A DNA stretch of 64,000 nucleotides from Nonomuraea aurantiaca (GTDB taxonomy: Bacteria; Actinomycetota; Actinomycetes; Streptosporangiales; Streptosporangiaceae). The notes beneath the pieces were generated by a model that was not told the origin of the DNA, ran no database searches, and saw only the letters and a list, made by a program, of their open reading frames with translations. Positions 16,159-24,002 of the stretch are shown here, in pieces. Position 1 is the first letter of the stretch, and every line of letters begins with the position of its first letter. The position numbers and the translations under genes are program-made. The DNA lies in contig NZ_JAIWNB010000029.1 of the NCBI RefSeq assembly GCF_020215705.1, positions 58,632-122,631 on the forward strand, written 5' to 3'.

Positions 16159-16170
16159 TAGTCTAGAAAC
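16154..16170. promoter_or_regulatory. Palindromic operator candidate upstream of the DHA2 exporter
   Basis: GTTCCTAG-T-CTAGAAAC is a 17-bp palindrome with one mismatched pair. It lies 31 bases before the exporter start, where a TetR-type repressor would act. Confidence 0.5.
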
Positions 16171-16201
16171 AGACCGTTACAGGTGGTGCTGGAGGAGATC
16201 G

Positions 16202-17809
16202 ATGGACGACCAACACGGCCAGGACGGACCGGTTCGGGCCGTGGTCGCCGGCCAGCTCATGAGCAAGGGCACGGCGGTGGTGGCCGCCCTCGGCTGCTTC
16301 ACGACCCTGCTGCTGGCCCTGCTCGACATCAACATCGTCAGTTCGGTGTCCTGGAAGATGGCCCAGAGCCTCGACCCGGTGCACGGGGTCTCGCTGCTGC
16401 CCTGGATGGTCACGTCGTACGCGCTGGCGGACTGCATCGTCGTGCCGCTGTATGGCAAGCTCGCCGACGTCTACGGCGCCCGGCGGATCTACATCGCCGC
16501 GCTCGTGATCTTTCTCGTCGGCTCGTCGCTGTGCGGCATCGCCCAGAACATGACCGAGCTGATCGCATTCCGCGCCGTCCAAGGCGTCGGCGGCGGCGGG
16601 CTGATGTCGGTGACCATGGTCATCCTCGGCACCATCTTCCGTTCCGGCACCCAGGAAGCCGCCCCACGCGACGGCTCCATGCGGGTCGCGATGGGCGGGG
16701 TCATGGTCGGCGTCGGCATCGCGCTCGGCCCGCTGCTCGGCGCCGCGGTGGCCGACAACCTCAACTGGCGCTGGGTGTTCTACCTCAACCTGCCACTCGT
16801 GCTCATCGCGCTGGCCATCGCGCTCTTCGTGCTGAAGCTGCCGAAGTTCTCCGAACGGCGTAAGGTCGACTTCCTCGGCGCAGCCCTGATCGCGGGCGCC
16901 GCCGCCGCGCTGCTGCTCGCCGCCGAGTGGGGCGGGACGCGGTACGCCTGGACATCCACGACGATGATCGTCACCCTCGTCACCGGGGCCGTGCTCTTCG
17001 CCGGCTTCCTCTGGCGGATCATGACGACCGAGGAGCCGCTGATCTCTCTGCGGCTACTGCGCAACCCGGTGTTTCGGATCATGATGCCGATCGGCATCAC
17101 CGCGGGCATGGGCCTGGCGGGCGAGGTGCTCTACATCGGCGGCTACCTCCAGGTCGGCCGCGGGCTCGGTCTGACGCACGCGAGCTTCATGAACCTGCCG
17201 ATGGCCGCGGGCATGATGGTGTCAGTGCTGGTGGCACGCTCGATCGTCGCCGTGCTCGGCAAGTTCAAGTACCTGCTGACCTCGGCCGGGGTGCTCCAGG
17301 CCGCCGTGCTGATCCTGTTCAGCCGGATGGACGCGCACACGAACCTGGCGTGGGTCGCAGTGGGCATGTTCGTGCTCGGCCTCGGTATGGGGCAGTCGCT
17401 CGGCCTCGCGCTGCAGTACCTGCAAAACGCCGTCGACATCCAGGACATCGGGATCGCGACGACGACACAGCGCTTTTGCCAGCAGCTCGGGACGTCGGTC
17501 GGCTTCGCGATGTTCGGCCTGATCATGACCCGGTTCCTGGCCTCACACCTGACCGGGACGGCGGGCGCGGCCAACAACGGCGGCGAGCTGAACACCGCCG
17601 TCCTCGCGACGCTGCCACCCGCCCAGCAGGTCGCCGCGGTCACCACGTTCATCGAAGCGGTGACCAACGTGTTCCTGATCGCGGGCCTGCTCGCGCTCGT
17701 GCCCGCGGTACTGGCGCTGTTCATCAAGGAGAAGTCCGTCAAGGAGCCGGCCAGGGACCGGGTGAGCCAGGAGCGGGATCCGAGGGAGTCCGTCTCCGCG
17801 GAGAACTGA
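16202..17809 (+). CDS. DHA2-family (14-TM) MFS multidrug exporter
   Basis: A 535-residue protein. GGAGGAG precedes the ATG at 16202; longer in-frame starts lie in the integrase remnant. The EmrB/QacA features are visible: LLDINIVSSV in TM1, WMVTSYALADCIVVPLYGKLADVYG-type sequence (TM2 and motif A) and GIALGPLLGAAVADNLNWRW (motif C and following loop). Fourteen membrane helices are expected. It exports drugs or cationic compounds using the proton gradient. A TetR-type palindrome in its promoter and the TetR gene at 15053 suggest induction by substrate. Confidence 0.92.
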   Translation: MDDQHGQDGPVRAVVAGQLMSKGTAVVAALGCFTTLLLALLDINIVSSVSWKMAQSLDPVHGVSLLPWMVTSYALADCIVVPLYGKLADVYGARRIYIAALVIFLVGSSLCGIAQNMTELIAFRAVQGVGGGGLMSVTMVILGTIFRSGTQEAAPRDGSMRVAMGGVMVGVGIALGPLLGAAVADNLNWRWVFYLNLPLVLIALAIALFVLKLPKFSERRKVDFLGAALIAGAAAALLLAAEWGGTRYAWTSTTMIVTLVTGAVLFAGFLWRIMTTEEPLISLRLLRNPVFRIMMPIGITAGMGLAGEVLYIGGYLQVGRGLGLTHASFMNLPMAAGMMVSVLVARSIVAVLGKFKYLLTSAGVLQAAVLILFSRMDAHTNLAWVAVGMFVLGLGMGQSLGLALQYLQNAVDIQDIGIATTTQRFCQQLGTSVGFAMFGLIMTRFLASHLTGTAGAANNGGELNTAVLATLPPAQQVAAVTTFIEAVTNVFLIAGLLALVPAVLALFIKEKSVKEPARDRVSQERDPRESVSAEN

Positions 17810-18052
17810 CCCGGTCCACCGCGCCGGGAGCGGCTGTGCGACCCCTCGGAGTGGGCTACGCGCCGAAGCGGCTGATGTGGGCCCGCAGGTAGGGCGCGAT
17901 CTGGCCACGATCCCGGAGTACGGGCGGTGCTGCCGAATCTGGGACGGAAATACCTCCACACCTCGGAAAAGGTTCAGCGCCTGCTGGGTGGCGCCCACGA
18001 CCCGCCGCCACGACCGTCGTCGACTGCGCCGAGAGCCTGCTGGCAGCACGCT

Positions 18053-18139
18053 GACCTGGTTTCAGGACGCGCCGACCTGCTTTCAGGAGACGCGCTGGGC
18101 TGCCTGCTTTTACGACACGCGCCGAGCTACGACACGCGC
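18053..18139. repeat. Two pairs of short direct repeats in the gap after the exporter
   Basis: GACCTGSTTTCAGGA occurs at 18053 and 18074 (21-base period), each containing a CCTG/CAGG inverted repeat. TACGACACGCGC occurs at 18111 and 18128. The gap 17810-18126 shows no convincing gene. Confidence 0.6.
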
Positions 18140-19044
18140 TCCGGCGGGGTCGGCTGCAGATACACCGCCGACGCGATCGAGACCTGCTCCCTGATCCGCC
18201 GCTCCGTCTCCGCCAGCGCCTGCGCGGCCCCGTCCACGTCGCCCGACGAGTGCATCGTCACCCGGGCGGCGATCAGCAGGTCCTCCGGCCCCAGGTGCAG
18301 GGTCCGTACCTGGGCGAACGCCTGGATGGACGGGTCGCCGTCCAGGACCTTCTCGATGGCGTCCTGGACGGCGGGCGTGGCCGCCTCACCGATGATCATG
18401 CTCTTGGTCTCCCTGGCCAGGGTCACCGCCACCGCCACCAGCAGTAACCCGATGGCGATCGAGCCGAGGCCGTCGAAGGCGGAGTTGCCGGTGAGCACCG
18501 TCAACCCGACGCCGACGAGCGCGAACACCAGCCCGGCCAGCGCCGCCGTGTCCTCCAGCAGCACCACCGGTAGTTCGGGCGCCTTCGCGTCGCGGATGAA
18601 TCCGGCCCACGACCGGCCACCGCGTACCCGGTTGGAGTTACGTACGGCGGTGCGCAAGGAGAGCGACTCCATGACGATCGCCGCCACCAGAACCCCGACC
18701 GCCCACGGCCAGCTCTCCAGCGGATGCGGATGGGCGATCTTCTCGTACCCCTCGTACAGGGCGAACAGCCCGCCCCCGAAGAACAGCACGAGCGACACCA
18801 GGAAGCCGTAGAAGTAGCGCTCGCGCCCGTAGCCGAAGGGGTGGTCGGCGCTCGGCTCCCGCTTGGCCCGCCGTCGGCCGAGCATGAGCAGCCCCTGGTT
18901 ACCCGTGTCGGCGATGGAATGGATGCCCTCGGCCAGCATCGCCGAGGAGCCGGTGAAGAAGAAGGCCACGAACTTGGTGGCCGCGACTCCCACGTTGGCG
19001 GCCAGCGCCGCGAGAGTCGCCTGATGTGATCCGTCGCCGCTCAT
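18127..19044 (-). CDS. Cation diffusion facilitator (metal ion exporter)
   Basis: A 305-residue membrane protein; the ATG at 19044 follows a GAGGGGG ribosome site. TM2 carries the CDF metal site (SSAMLAEGIHSIADTGNQ), the loop HPFGYGRERYFYGF is typical, and a C-terminal cytoplasmic domain (about 215-305) contains DPSIQAFAQVRTLHLGPEDL. In the second metal-site helix (near residue 160) the pair reads LLEDTAALAG, the usual form in iron/manganese/zinc efflux members with an acidic pair. It exports divalent metals (zinc, iron or manganese) by proton antiport. It stands alone. Confidence 0.9.
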   Translation of the reverse strand: MSGDGSHQATLAALAANVGVAATKFVAFFFTGSSAMLAEGIHSIADTGNQGLLMLGRRRAKREPSADHPFGYGRERYFYGFLVSLVLFFGGGLFALYEGYEKIAHPHPLESWPWAVGVLVAAIVMESLSLRTAVRNSNRVRGGRSWAGFIRDAKAPELPVVLLEDTAALAGLVFALVGVGLTVLTGNSAFDGLGSIAIGLLLVAVAVTLARETKSMIIGEAATPAVQDAIEKVLDGDPSIQAFAQVRTLHLGPEDLLIAARVTMHSSGDVDGAAQALAETERRIREQVSIASAVYLQPTPPERVS

Positions 19045-19208
19045 GCGGCCCCCTCTACCCAGGTGACGGGAATCTTGACATTCCAGTCCACGGCTCTGCG
19101 GTCGCTGCCGGACAATCTGCACGAAATCTCGACGATCACCCGCAGGTTTTATCCACAATCCGTTCGTACGGTGAATGCCATGAAAAGGGTGCCGACGTCA
19201 CCGGCTGG

Positions 19209-19922
19209 GTGGCGGAATTCGAAGCGGCGGCCGAGCAACGACGCACCGACGGCGACCCCGACTGGGGGCGGGGCGCGTGCCTTCACCGGGCGGTGATGGC
19301 GAGCATCCAGCGCTTCCAGGTCGGCGAGAGCGGCGACGGCGCCGGTCTGATCGGCAAGGCGGACAAAGCTGAGAAGGCCGCTGGCCTGATCGGCGAAGCG
19401 GACGGAGCCGGGGACGACGCATACGGCGCGGCAGTCCGCCTCTTCGTCGCGGAGGAGCGGAACCACGCCCGCATGCTCGCCCGCCTGCTGGCCGCGGCGG
19501 GCGCACCGACTCTGGCCGGGCACTGGAGCGACACCGCCTTCGTACGACTGCGCCGGATGCTGGGCCTACGCCTGGAGCTGATGGTCCTGATGATCGCCGA
19601 GGTGATCGCGCTGCGCTACTACCGGGCCCTGCGCGACGGCGTGGGCGATCCACTCGCCGCCGACGTCGCCGCCCGCATCCTGGCCGACGAGGAGCGCCAT
19701 GTTCCGTTTCACTGCGATCGCCTCAGCCGATCGCTCCGCCACCTGCCCATCGCGCGCCGCGCCGTATTGGCGGGCGGCTGGTGGTGCCTGATGCTCGGCA
19801 CGGTGACCGTGGTCGCCGTCGATCACGGCCTGGCCCTGCGCTGCCTGGGCCTGTCCCGGACCCGCTTCGTCCGCGACGTGCTCACCTTGTTCGGGGGAGC
19901 CGTCTCGGCGTCCGTACGGTGA
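19209..19922 (+). CDS. Ferritin-like domain protein; start uncertain
   Basis: About 237 residues from a GTG at 19209. Helices with di-iron-type ligands are visible: FVAEERNHARMLARLL (E-x-x-H), MIAEVIALRYYRALRDG, and ILADEERHVPFHCDRL (E-x-x-H). A C-terminal membrane-like stretch follows (GWWCLMLGTVTVVAVDHG). Odd points: no good ribosome site precedes the GTG, whereas a promoter-like TACGGT lies seven bases before an ATG at 19180 that is in another frame. A 5' frameshift, or an error, is possible. Residues of the form GLIGKADKAEKAA are duplicated in tandem (39 bases, 19344-19421). Function is unknown. Confidence 0.65.
   Translation: MAEFEAAAEQRRTDGDPDWGRGACLHRAVMASIQRFQVGESGDGAGLIGKADKAEKAAGLIGEADGAGDDAYGAAVRLFVAEERNHARMLARLLAAAGAPTLAGHWSDTAFVRLRRMLGLRLELMVLMIAEVIALRYYRALRDGVGDPLAADVAARILADEERHVPFHCDRLSRSLRHLPIARRAVLAGGWWCLMLGTVTVVAVDHGLALRCLGLSRTRFVRDVLTLFGGAVSASVR
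19344..19421 (+). repeat. 39-base imperfect tandem duplication inside the ferritin-like gene
   Basis: Units 19344-19382 and 19383-19421 encode GLIGKADKAEKAA and GLIGEADGAGDDA. The insertion lies between two predicted helices and keeps the frame. Confidence 0.7.
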
Positions 19923-19998
19923 CCAGCGCAAGGCAGACGGCGGCCGTGGCCGCGAAGACGCACCCCTGGGCGCCCATCCTGGCGAGCACCGGCAGACG

Positions 19999-20220
19999 TC
20001 ACACCCTGCGGACGTTGAGGGCGCGGAACTGGAAGCTGTCCTGCTTCCCTTCCTCGATGTCGAACTCCACGACATCGCCCTGTTGGAGCTCACGGAACCC
20101 GTCGCCGACGACCTCGCTGAAGTGCGCGAACGCGTCACCACGCCCGGCGGGGAGATCGTCGGAGGAGATCGCCCCCCAGCCTTTCTCGGCCTTCCAGAAC
20201 TTCACCGTCCCACGTGCCAT
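19999..20220 (-). CDS. Cold shock domain protein
   Basis: A 73-residue protein. MARGTVKFWKAEKGWGAISS is the cold shock opening, with the RNP1-like KGWGAI, followed by the RNP2-equivalent DAFAHFSEV and VEFDIEEGKQDSFQFRALNV. The usual KGFGFI is KGWGAI here, a variant seen in other actinobacterial members. It binds single-stranded RNA or DNA and acts as an RNA chaperone. It is monocistronic. Confidence 0.92.
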   Translation of the reverse strand: MARGTVKFWKAEKGWGAISSDDLPAGRGDAFAHFSEVVGDGFRELQQGDVVEFDIEEGKQDSFQFRALNVRRV

Positions 20221-20289
20221 GCCCCTAGTGTGGCAGCGGAAGGACGGCCCGCCTACGGCGCATCACCTCCTGTCACGGCAGGCCGCACA

Positions 20290-21156
20290 TCATGTAGGGC
20301 TCACTGGCGTATCTGTGGCGGCCGCCCGCCGCAGGAGGCGTTCCAGGCTGTTGAGGGCCTGATCGGTGTCGGTGCCGGCACGCCGGGAGATCGCGACGTC
20401 GACCATCGGCAGCAGCGGCAACCCCTGCTGCTCTGATGGGCGCACGGCACCCGCCGGGACATTGCCCACGAGTAGCGCGCCGACGCCGATTCCGGCTGCG
20501 ATGGCCGCCTGTACGGCATGCACACTGGTGCTCTGGAAGGCGATCCGCCATTGACGCCCGTGCCGGCTGAGCGCGTCCAGGACGGGCTGGCGCCATTGGC
20601 AGGGAAGCGAGAACAGCACCAGCGGCAGCGGGTCGGCGAGTGGGTCGAAGACCGGCGCGCAGGCCCAGGTCAGCGGGACCTGATGCTGCCAGCGCACGGA
20701 CGCTTCGGGCATGACCGACGGATCCCCGAACGCCAGGTCAAGGCGGCCTCGGTCGGCGAGCTTGCGCAGGGGCGCCGCCGAGCCGACGATCACCTCGAGG
20801 TCGACTCGCGGATGGAGTACGGCGAAGTCGGCCAGGGCCGCGGGAAAGGTGGTGATCGCCAGATCCTCGAGCAGCCCGATCGTGCGCCTGCCCGACGGTG
20901 TGGCGCGAGGCCCGGCGATCGAGACGCGGGCCTCGTCGTGCAGGGCCAGCATGCGTTCGGCGTAGGCCAGGAGCGTCTCACCCGCGGGCGTGAGCCGGGC
21001 ACCCTGCGGATCCCTGATGAGGATGCGCTCGCCGGCGGTCTGCTCCAGGCGCTGGATCCGCTGGCTCACGGCGGGCTGACTCACCCGCAGCGCCGCCGCG
21101 GCTCGCGTGATGCTCCCGGCGCGTACGGTCGCCGCGAACGACCGCAGATCGGCCAT
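20290..21156 (-). CDS. LysR-family transcriptional regulator
   Basis: A 288-residue protein. The ATG at 21156 has GAGAAGGA well placed upstream; the in-frame ATG at 21174 does not. The N-terminal HTH reads ADLRSFAATVRAGSITRAA then LRVSQPAVSQRIQRLEQ. The two-lobe effector domain follows (about residues 88-285). It diverges from the PhzF gene, its probable target. LysR proteins usually bind the shared promoter and activate the neighbour on binding a co-inducer. Confidence 0.93.
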   Translation of the reverse strand: MADLRSFAATVRAGSITRAAAALRVSQPAVSQRIQRLEQTAGERILIRDPQGARLTPAGETLLAYAERMLALHDEARVSIAGPRATPSGRRTIGLLEDLAITTFPAALADFAVLHPRVDLEVIVGSAAPLRKLADRGRLDLAFGDPSVMPEASVRWQHQVPLTWACAPVFDPLADPLPLVLFSLPCQWRQPVLDALSRHGRQWRIAFQSTSVHAVQAAIAAGIGVGALLVGNVPAGAVRPSEQQGLPLLPMVDVAISRRAGTDTDQALNSLERLLRRAAATDTPVSPT

Positions 21157-21206
21157 GTGGAAATCCTTCTCCATAAGCCTTCATTATGCCTGCCACACTA
21201 ATATCG

Positions 21207-21219
21207 CTATTCTCAATAG
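21207..21219. promoter_or_regulatory. Inverted repeat in the LysR/PhzF intergenic region
   Basis: CTATT and AATAG arms with a CTC centre lie in an AT-rich stretch, 14 bases upstream of the PhzF -10 box (TAGGCT, 21233-21238). It is a plausible LysR site. Confidence 0.4.
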
Positions 21220-21244
21220 AAGGAGCCGCTTCTAGGCTGGTCGC

Positions 21245-22132
21245 ATGGCTACCGGCTACCACCACGTGGACGTTTTCTCCGATCGCCCCTTCACCGGCAA
21301 CAGCCTCGCCGTCTTCGTCGACCCCCCGCCGCTCGGCGAGAACCAGATGGCGAGGCTGACGCAGGAGCTTCGGCACTTCGAGACGATCTTCGTTCGGACC
21401 ACCGATGCGCCGGATGTCGTCCACGCGCGGGTCTTGGACCTGATGGGGGAGCTCGACTTCGCCGGGCATCCGGTGCTGGGCGCGGCGGCCGTACTCCACG
21501 AACGCGCAGGGGTCGCGTACGGCGAGGAGCGGCACTGGAGTTTCGCGCTTGGCGCCAGGAAGGTCGACGTCACCACGCGCGGCGACACCGCCGGCCAGGT
21601 CTCGGCCTTGCTGGACCAGGGACGACCCGAAATCCTGCCGCCGACCGTCCCTCGCGAGCCGGTCGCCGCGGCGCTGGGCCTCACCGCCGCCGACCTCGAC
21701 GACGCCTTGCCGCCGGAGATCATCTCCACGGGCCTGCGCTATCTCGTCGTACCGGTGCGCGACGCTGACGTGCTCGCCCGAGCCCGCATCACGCACCCGG
21801 ACTTCGAGGGCTTCCTCGGCGGGCTCGGCGCACAGTACGTCTACGTCCTCGACGCGGGCGCCATCGAGGGCCGGCACTGGAACAACGACGGTGTGCTCGA
21901 AGACGTCGCCACCGGAAGCGCGGCCGGCTGCGTGGCCGCCTACCTGATGCGGCACGGCCGGGCCCGCGATGGGCAGGAACTGTCGCTGGCGCAGGGCCGC
22001 TTCACCGGACGGCCCAGCAGGATCGCCATCACCGCCTACGGTAGGCCCGACGCCGTGGAACGGGTCACCGTCGGGGGAGGAGTGTCGATGGTCGCCACCG
22101 GCACCCTGCGCGCGCTCCCCGAGGCGCCGTGA
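21245..22132 (+). CDS. PhzF-family epimerase/isomerase
   Basis: A 295-residue protein with the PhzF layout of two similar halves: HHVDVFSDRPFTGNSLAVF at the start (catalytic glutamate region follows at ELRHFET), FAGHPVLGAAAVL at about residue 77, and EDVATGSAAGCVAAYL in the second half. Members isomerise small hydroxylated ring compounds; phenazine synthesis is only one case, and nothing here points to phenazines. TAGGCT ends six bases before the ATG (leaderless). Its stop overlaps a GTG that starts a decayed gene resembling ornithine cyclodeaminase, once probably co-expressed. Confidence 0.9.
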   Translation: MATGYHHVDVFSDRPFTGNSLAVFVDPPPLGENQMARLTQELRHFETIFVRTTDAPDVVHARVLDLMGELDFAGHPVLGAAAVLHERAGVAYGEERHWSFALGARKVDVTTRGDTAGQVSALLDQGRPEILPPTVPREPVAAALGLTAADLDDALPPEIISTGLRYLVVPVRDADVLARARITHPDFEGFLGGLGAQYVYVLDAGAIEGRHWNNDGVLEDVATGSAAGCVAAYLMRHGRARDGQELSLAQGRFTGRPSRIAITAYGRPDAVERVTVGGGVSMVATGTLRALPEAP

Positions 22133-22293
22133 AGGTCTACGGGCCTGAAGTCATCCGGCGGGCCATCGGCTTCACCGACCTCGCGGTGACGGTGACCTGC
22201 GTGCCCTGCTGCTGGACGAGCACCACCTGACCGACATCCGTACCGCTGCGGTGGGCGTGGTGGCGACCCGGCTGCTGGCGCGTGAGAACGCCA
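22129..22293 (+). pseudogene. Ornithine cyclodeaminase-like gene, decayed
   Basis: A GTG overlapping the PhzF stop (GTGA) opens a frame reading KVYGPEVIRRAIGFTDLA, which resembles the start of ornithine cyclodeaminase/mu-crystallin proteins. Another frame from 22200 then reads RALLLDEHHLTDIRTAAVGV followed by VATRLLARENATT, matching the substrate/NAD-binding segment of that family. The part between and everything after is missing. The reading breaks off where the HD-domain gene on the other strand begins to look normal. I read this as an internal deletion plus a terminal deletion. Confidence 0.55.
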
Positions 22294-22816
22294 CCACCAT
22301 TTGCCAGGCCGGCCGCCCGCTCGCGGCGGCGAGCCGGTCGACGATGAGTTGCTCGAGGTCGACCACTCGTTTCGCCTTCCAGATCTTGTCGGCGAGGCTG
22401 ACGAGATGGTCCTCGAGGTTGGCATCGGAGGCGGTCCATGAGGCGTGGGTACGGGCGAAGCGAGCGAGTCGTGCTTCGACACCGTGGGCACGCAGAAGCT
22501 CGTAGCCATCGGGCTCGTGGACAGAGCCCGGTCCAGACAGCTCTTCGAGGTGCCGGATCTTGCCGATGTCGTGTGATGCGGCACCGAACAGGACGGCTTC
22601 GCGGTCGATTCGCACCGCGGGGTGCTGTGCGTCGAGCCAATCGAGGATCGCGCGGGCCACGTCGTGAACCGCTCGCAAACGGGCCGCGAGGCGCGGCGGA
22701 GCGTCCAGAGATTCCAGAAGAGCGGCGACCCGAAGAGGGAGAGGGCGAATAGGCGGGTCGCTGGGATCGGTGAGCGCGTGGGCCAGGGACGCGAGCACGA
22801 ACGGTATGTTACACAT
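22172..22816 (-). CDS. HD-domain phosphohydrolase-like protein with abnormal C-terminus
   Basis: About 214 residues from the ATG at 22816. The HD features are LFGAASHDIGKIRHLEEL (the HD pair), FARTHASW and LEDHLVSLADKIWKAKRV, as in metal-dependent phosphohydrolases. The sequence looks family-like until about residue 172 (PAWQM). The last 40 residues are serine/arginine-rich and antisense to the ornithine cyclodeaminase remnant, so the natural C-terminus appears to have been replaced by a deletion junction near 22295. The N-terminal domain may still fold. Substrate unknown. Confidence 0.65.
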   Translation of the reverse strand: MCNIPFVLASLAHALTDPSDPPIRPLPLRVAALLESLDAPPRLAARLRAVHDVARAILDWLDAQHPAVRIDREAVLFGAASHDIGKIRHLEELSGPGSVHEPDGYELLRAHGVEARLARFARTHASWTASDANLEDHLVSLADKIWKAKRVVDLEQLIVDRLAAASGRPAWQMVVAFSRASSRVATTPTAAVRMSVRWCSSSSRARRSPSPRGR

Positions 22817-22952
22817 ACCCCCATACCCCGCCCGGGACGACCGCGTCGCGTCAACGCCTTTCGGTTCGCCACCGAGCTGGTCGCCTGGGCCGCGACTCCC
22901 TTGAGGTGCGGACCGCAATCGAGTGAGGGCCACCCACCCCGGGGCAACAGAA

Positions 22953-22989
22953 AGCCCCAGACTCTCGGCATCCGCCGTGAGCTGGGGCT
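22953..22989 (-). terminator. Rho-independent terminator of the tRNA cluster
   Basis: AGCCCCAG/CTGGGGCT stem with a structured loop, followed on the minus strand by TTTCTGTT. It lies 23 bases after the tRNA-Val gene. Confidence 0.75.
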
Positions 22990-23011
22990 ATAACAGGCCA
23001 GACCTGATCTG

Positions 23012-23086
23012 TGGTGGACGATACTGGGATTGAACCAGTGACCCCTTCCGTGTCAGGGAAGTGCTCTCCCGCTGAGCTAATCGTCC
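23012..23086 (-). tRNA. tRNA-Val (GAC)
   Basis: The acceptor stem is GGACGAT/ATCGTCC; the anticodon stem CTTCC/GGAAG has a CTGACAC loop; discriminator A and CCA are encoded. Last gene of the Gly-Cys-Val cluster. Confidence 0.95.
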
Positions 23087-23087
23087 T

Positions 23088-23161
23088 TGGAGGTGGAGAC
23101 GGGATTTGAACCCGTGTGGACGGCTTTGCAGGCCGCTGCCTCGCCTCTCGGCCACTCCACC
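23088..23161 (-). tRNA. tRNA-Cys (GCA)
   Basis: The acceptor stem is GGTGGAG/CTCCACC with discriminator T and an encoded CCA; the anticodon loop is CTGCAAA. It is one base from the Val gene. Confidence 0.95.
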
Positions 23162-23175
23162 GAGTCGCCCATCCG

Positions 23176-23247
23176 AGCGGAAGACGGGATTCGAACCCGC
23201 GACCCTCACCTTGGCAAGGTGATGCTCTACCACTGAGCCACTTCCGC
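23176..23247 (-). tRNA. tRNA-Gly (GCC)
   Basis: The acceptor stem is GCGGAAG/CTTCCGC; the anticodon loop is TTGCCAA. No CCA is encoded. First gene of the conserved actinobacterial Gly-Cys-Val cluster. Confidence 0.95.
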
Positions 23248-23285
23248 GTTGCCCCATAACTCTAGCGGGTTTTCCGACCGGATGC

Positions 23286-23921
23286 TTACTTGCGGAGCTG
23301 GCGGGCCACGCTGCGCTCCGTCGCGGGCAGGCTGAGGAAGATCTCCAGGATGCGGGTGAGGCGGTGCACCTCGATGCGGTGGAAGGCCGGGCCGTCGCTC
23401 CTGGCCAGCAGCAGGGTGAGGGCCAGGGGTGGCAGCGGGGCGTGGATGACGTGCAGGCCGTCGTCGAGTGTGAGGGCCGTGGGGCGAGACGGTACGTCCT
23501 TCGGCAGCGTCACCTGCTGCGGCGCGCGCCAGCTGGCGTAGATTACGCCGCGCTCGGCGGCGGTGGCGGCCCAGTCGGCGCTGAACAGCACCGGCAGTGA
23601 GTCGACCAGGGTGGTCAGCGCCCTGTCGCCCGCCGTGGTGATGTATTTGAGGATCTCCAGCTCCGGGTAGGTGCCCGGGGCCTCTCGGGTGGTCCAGATG
23701 CCTTCGACCGCCACGTCGGCGACGCTCTGCAGGCTCTTGAGCAGGGTCTGCTTGGGGGTGCCGTCGGGGCAGAAGACCGTGATGTCGTCCACGGCGCGGC
23801 CGGCGCCCCTGTCGAGAACGGTGAACTGGGTGATGTCGGCTCCGACCGTGCCGAGGACTCGGGTGATCTGTGCCAGCGAACCCGGCCGGTCGGGCAGTGC
23901 GATGCGTACTCGCAGAAGCAT
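23286..23921 (-). CDS. ACT-domain protein
   Basis: A 211-residue protein; the ATG at 23921 follows GGGGAGGGG. The first 75 residues are an ACT domain (RVRIALPDRPGSLAQITRVL, then GADITQFTVLD), which binds amino acids to regulate metabolism. The remainder (about 95-200) resembles a sensor-like domain with SADWAATAAERGVIYASW and LLLARSDGPAFHRIEVHRL, as in other actinobacterial ACT proteins lying near tRNA clusters. It is probably a free-standing regulatory protein; the ligand is unknown. Confidence 0.82.
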   Translation of the reverse strand: MLLRVRIALPDRPGSLAQITRVLGTVGADITQFTVLDRGAGRAVDDITVFCPDGTPKQTLLKSLQSVADVAVEGIWTTREAPGTYPELEILKYITTAGDRALTTLVDSLPVLFSADWAATAAERGVIYASWRAPQQVTLPKDVPSRPTALTLDDGLHVIHAPLPPLALTLLLARSDGPAFHRIEVHRLTRILEIFLSLPATERSVARQLRK

Positions 23922-24002
23922 CCGTCCCCTCCCCACTAGATGCCAGTTGACAGCCTATCTGCGAATACCCGTCACAGCCTGACCTGCGCTACAACTGACT
24001 GA

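Noticed and set aside
15053..17809. A complete integrated element bounded by the tRNA cluster
   Set aside because: Only an integrase fragment is left; no attachment repeats, replication or transfer genes were found, and TetR/exporter look chromosomal.
17866..17935. Minus-strand frame ending YLRAHISRFGA before a stop, reminiscent of a transposase C-terminus
   Set aside because: Only about 20 residues are suggestive; no supporting sequence or inverted repeats nearby.
19922..19990. Minus-strand hydrophobic stretch resembling the last helix of an MFS protein
   Set aside because: Too short, and it overlaps the ferritin-like gene end; no further transporter sequence is present.
21245..22132. Phenazine biosynthesis locus
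   Set aside because: PhzF is a broad isomerase family; no other phz genes are present.
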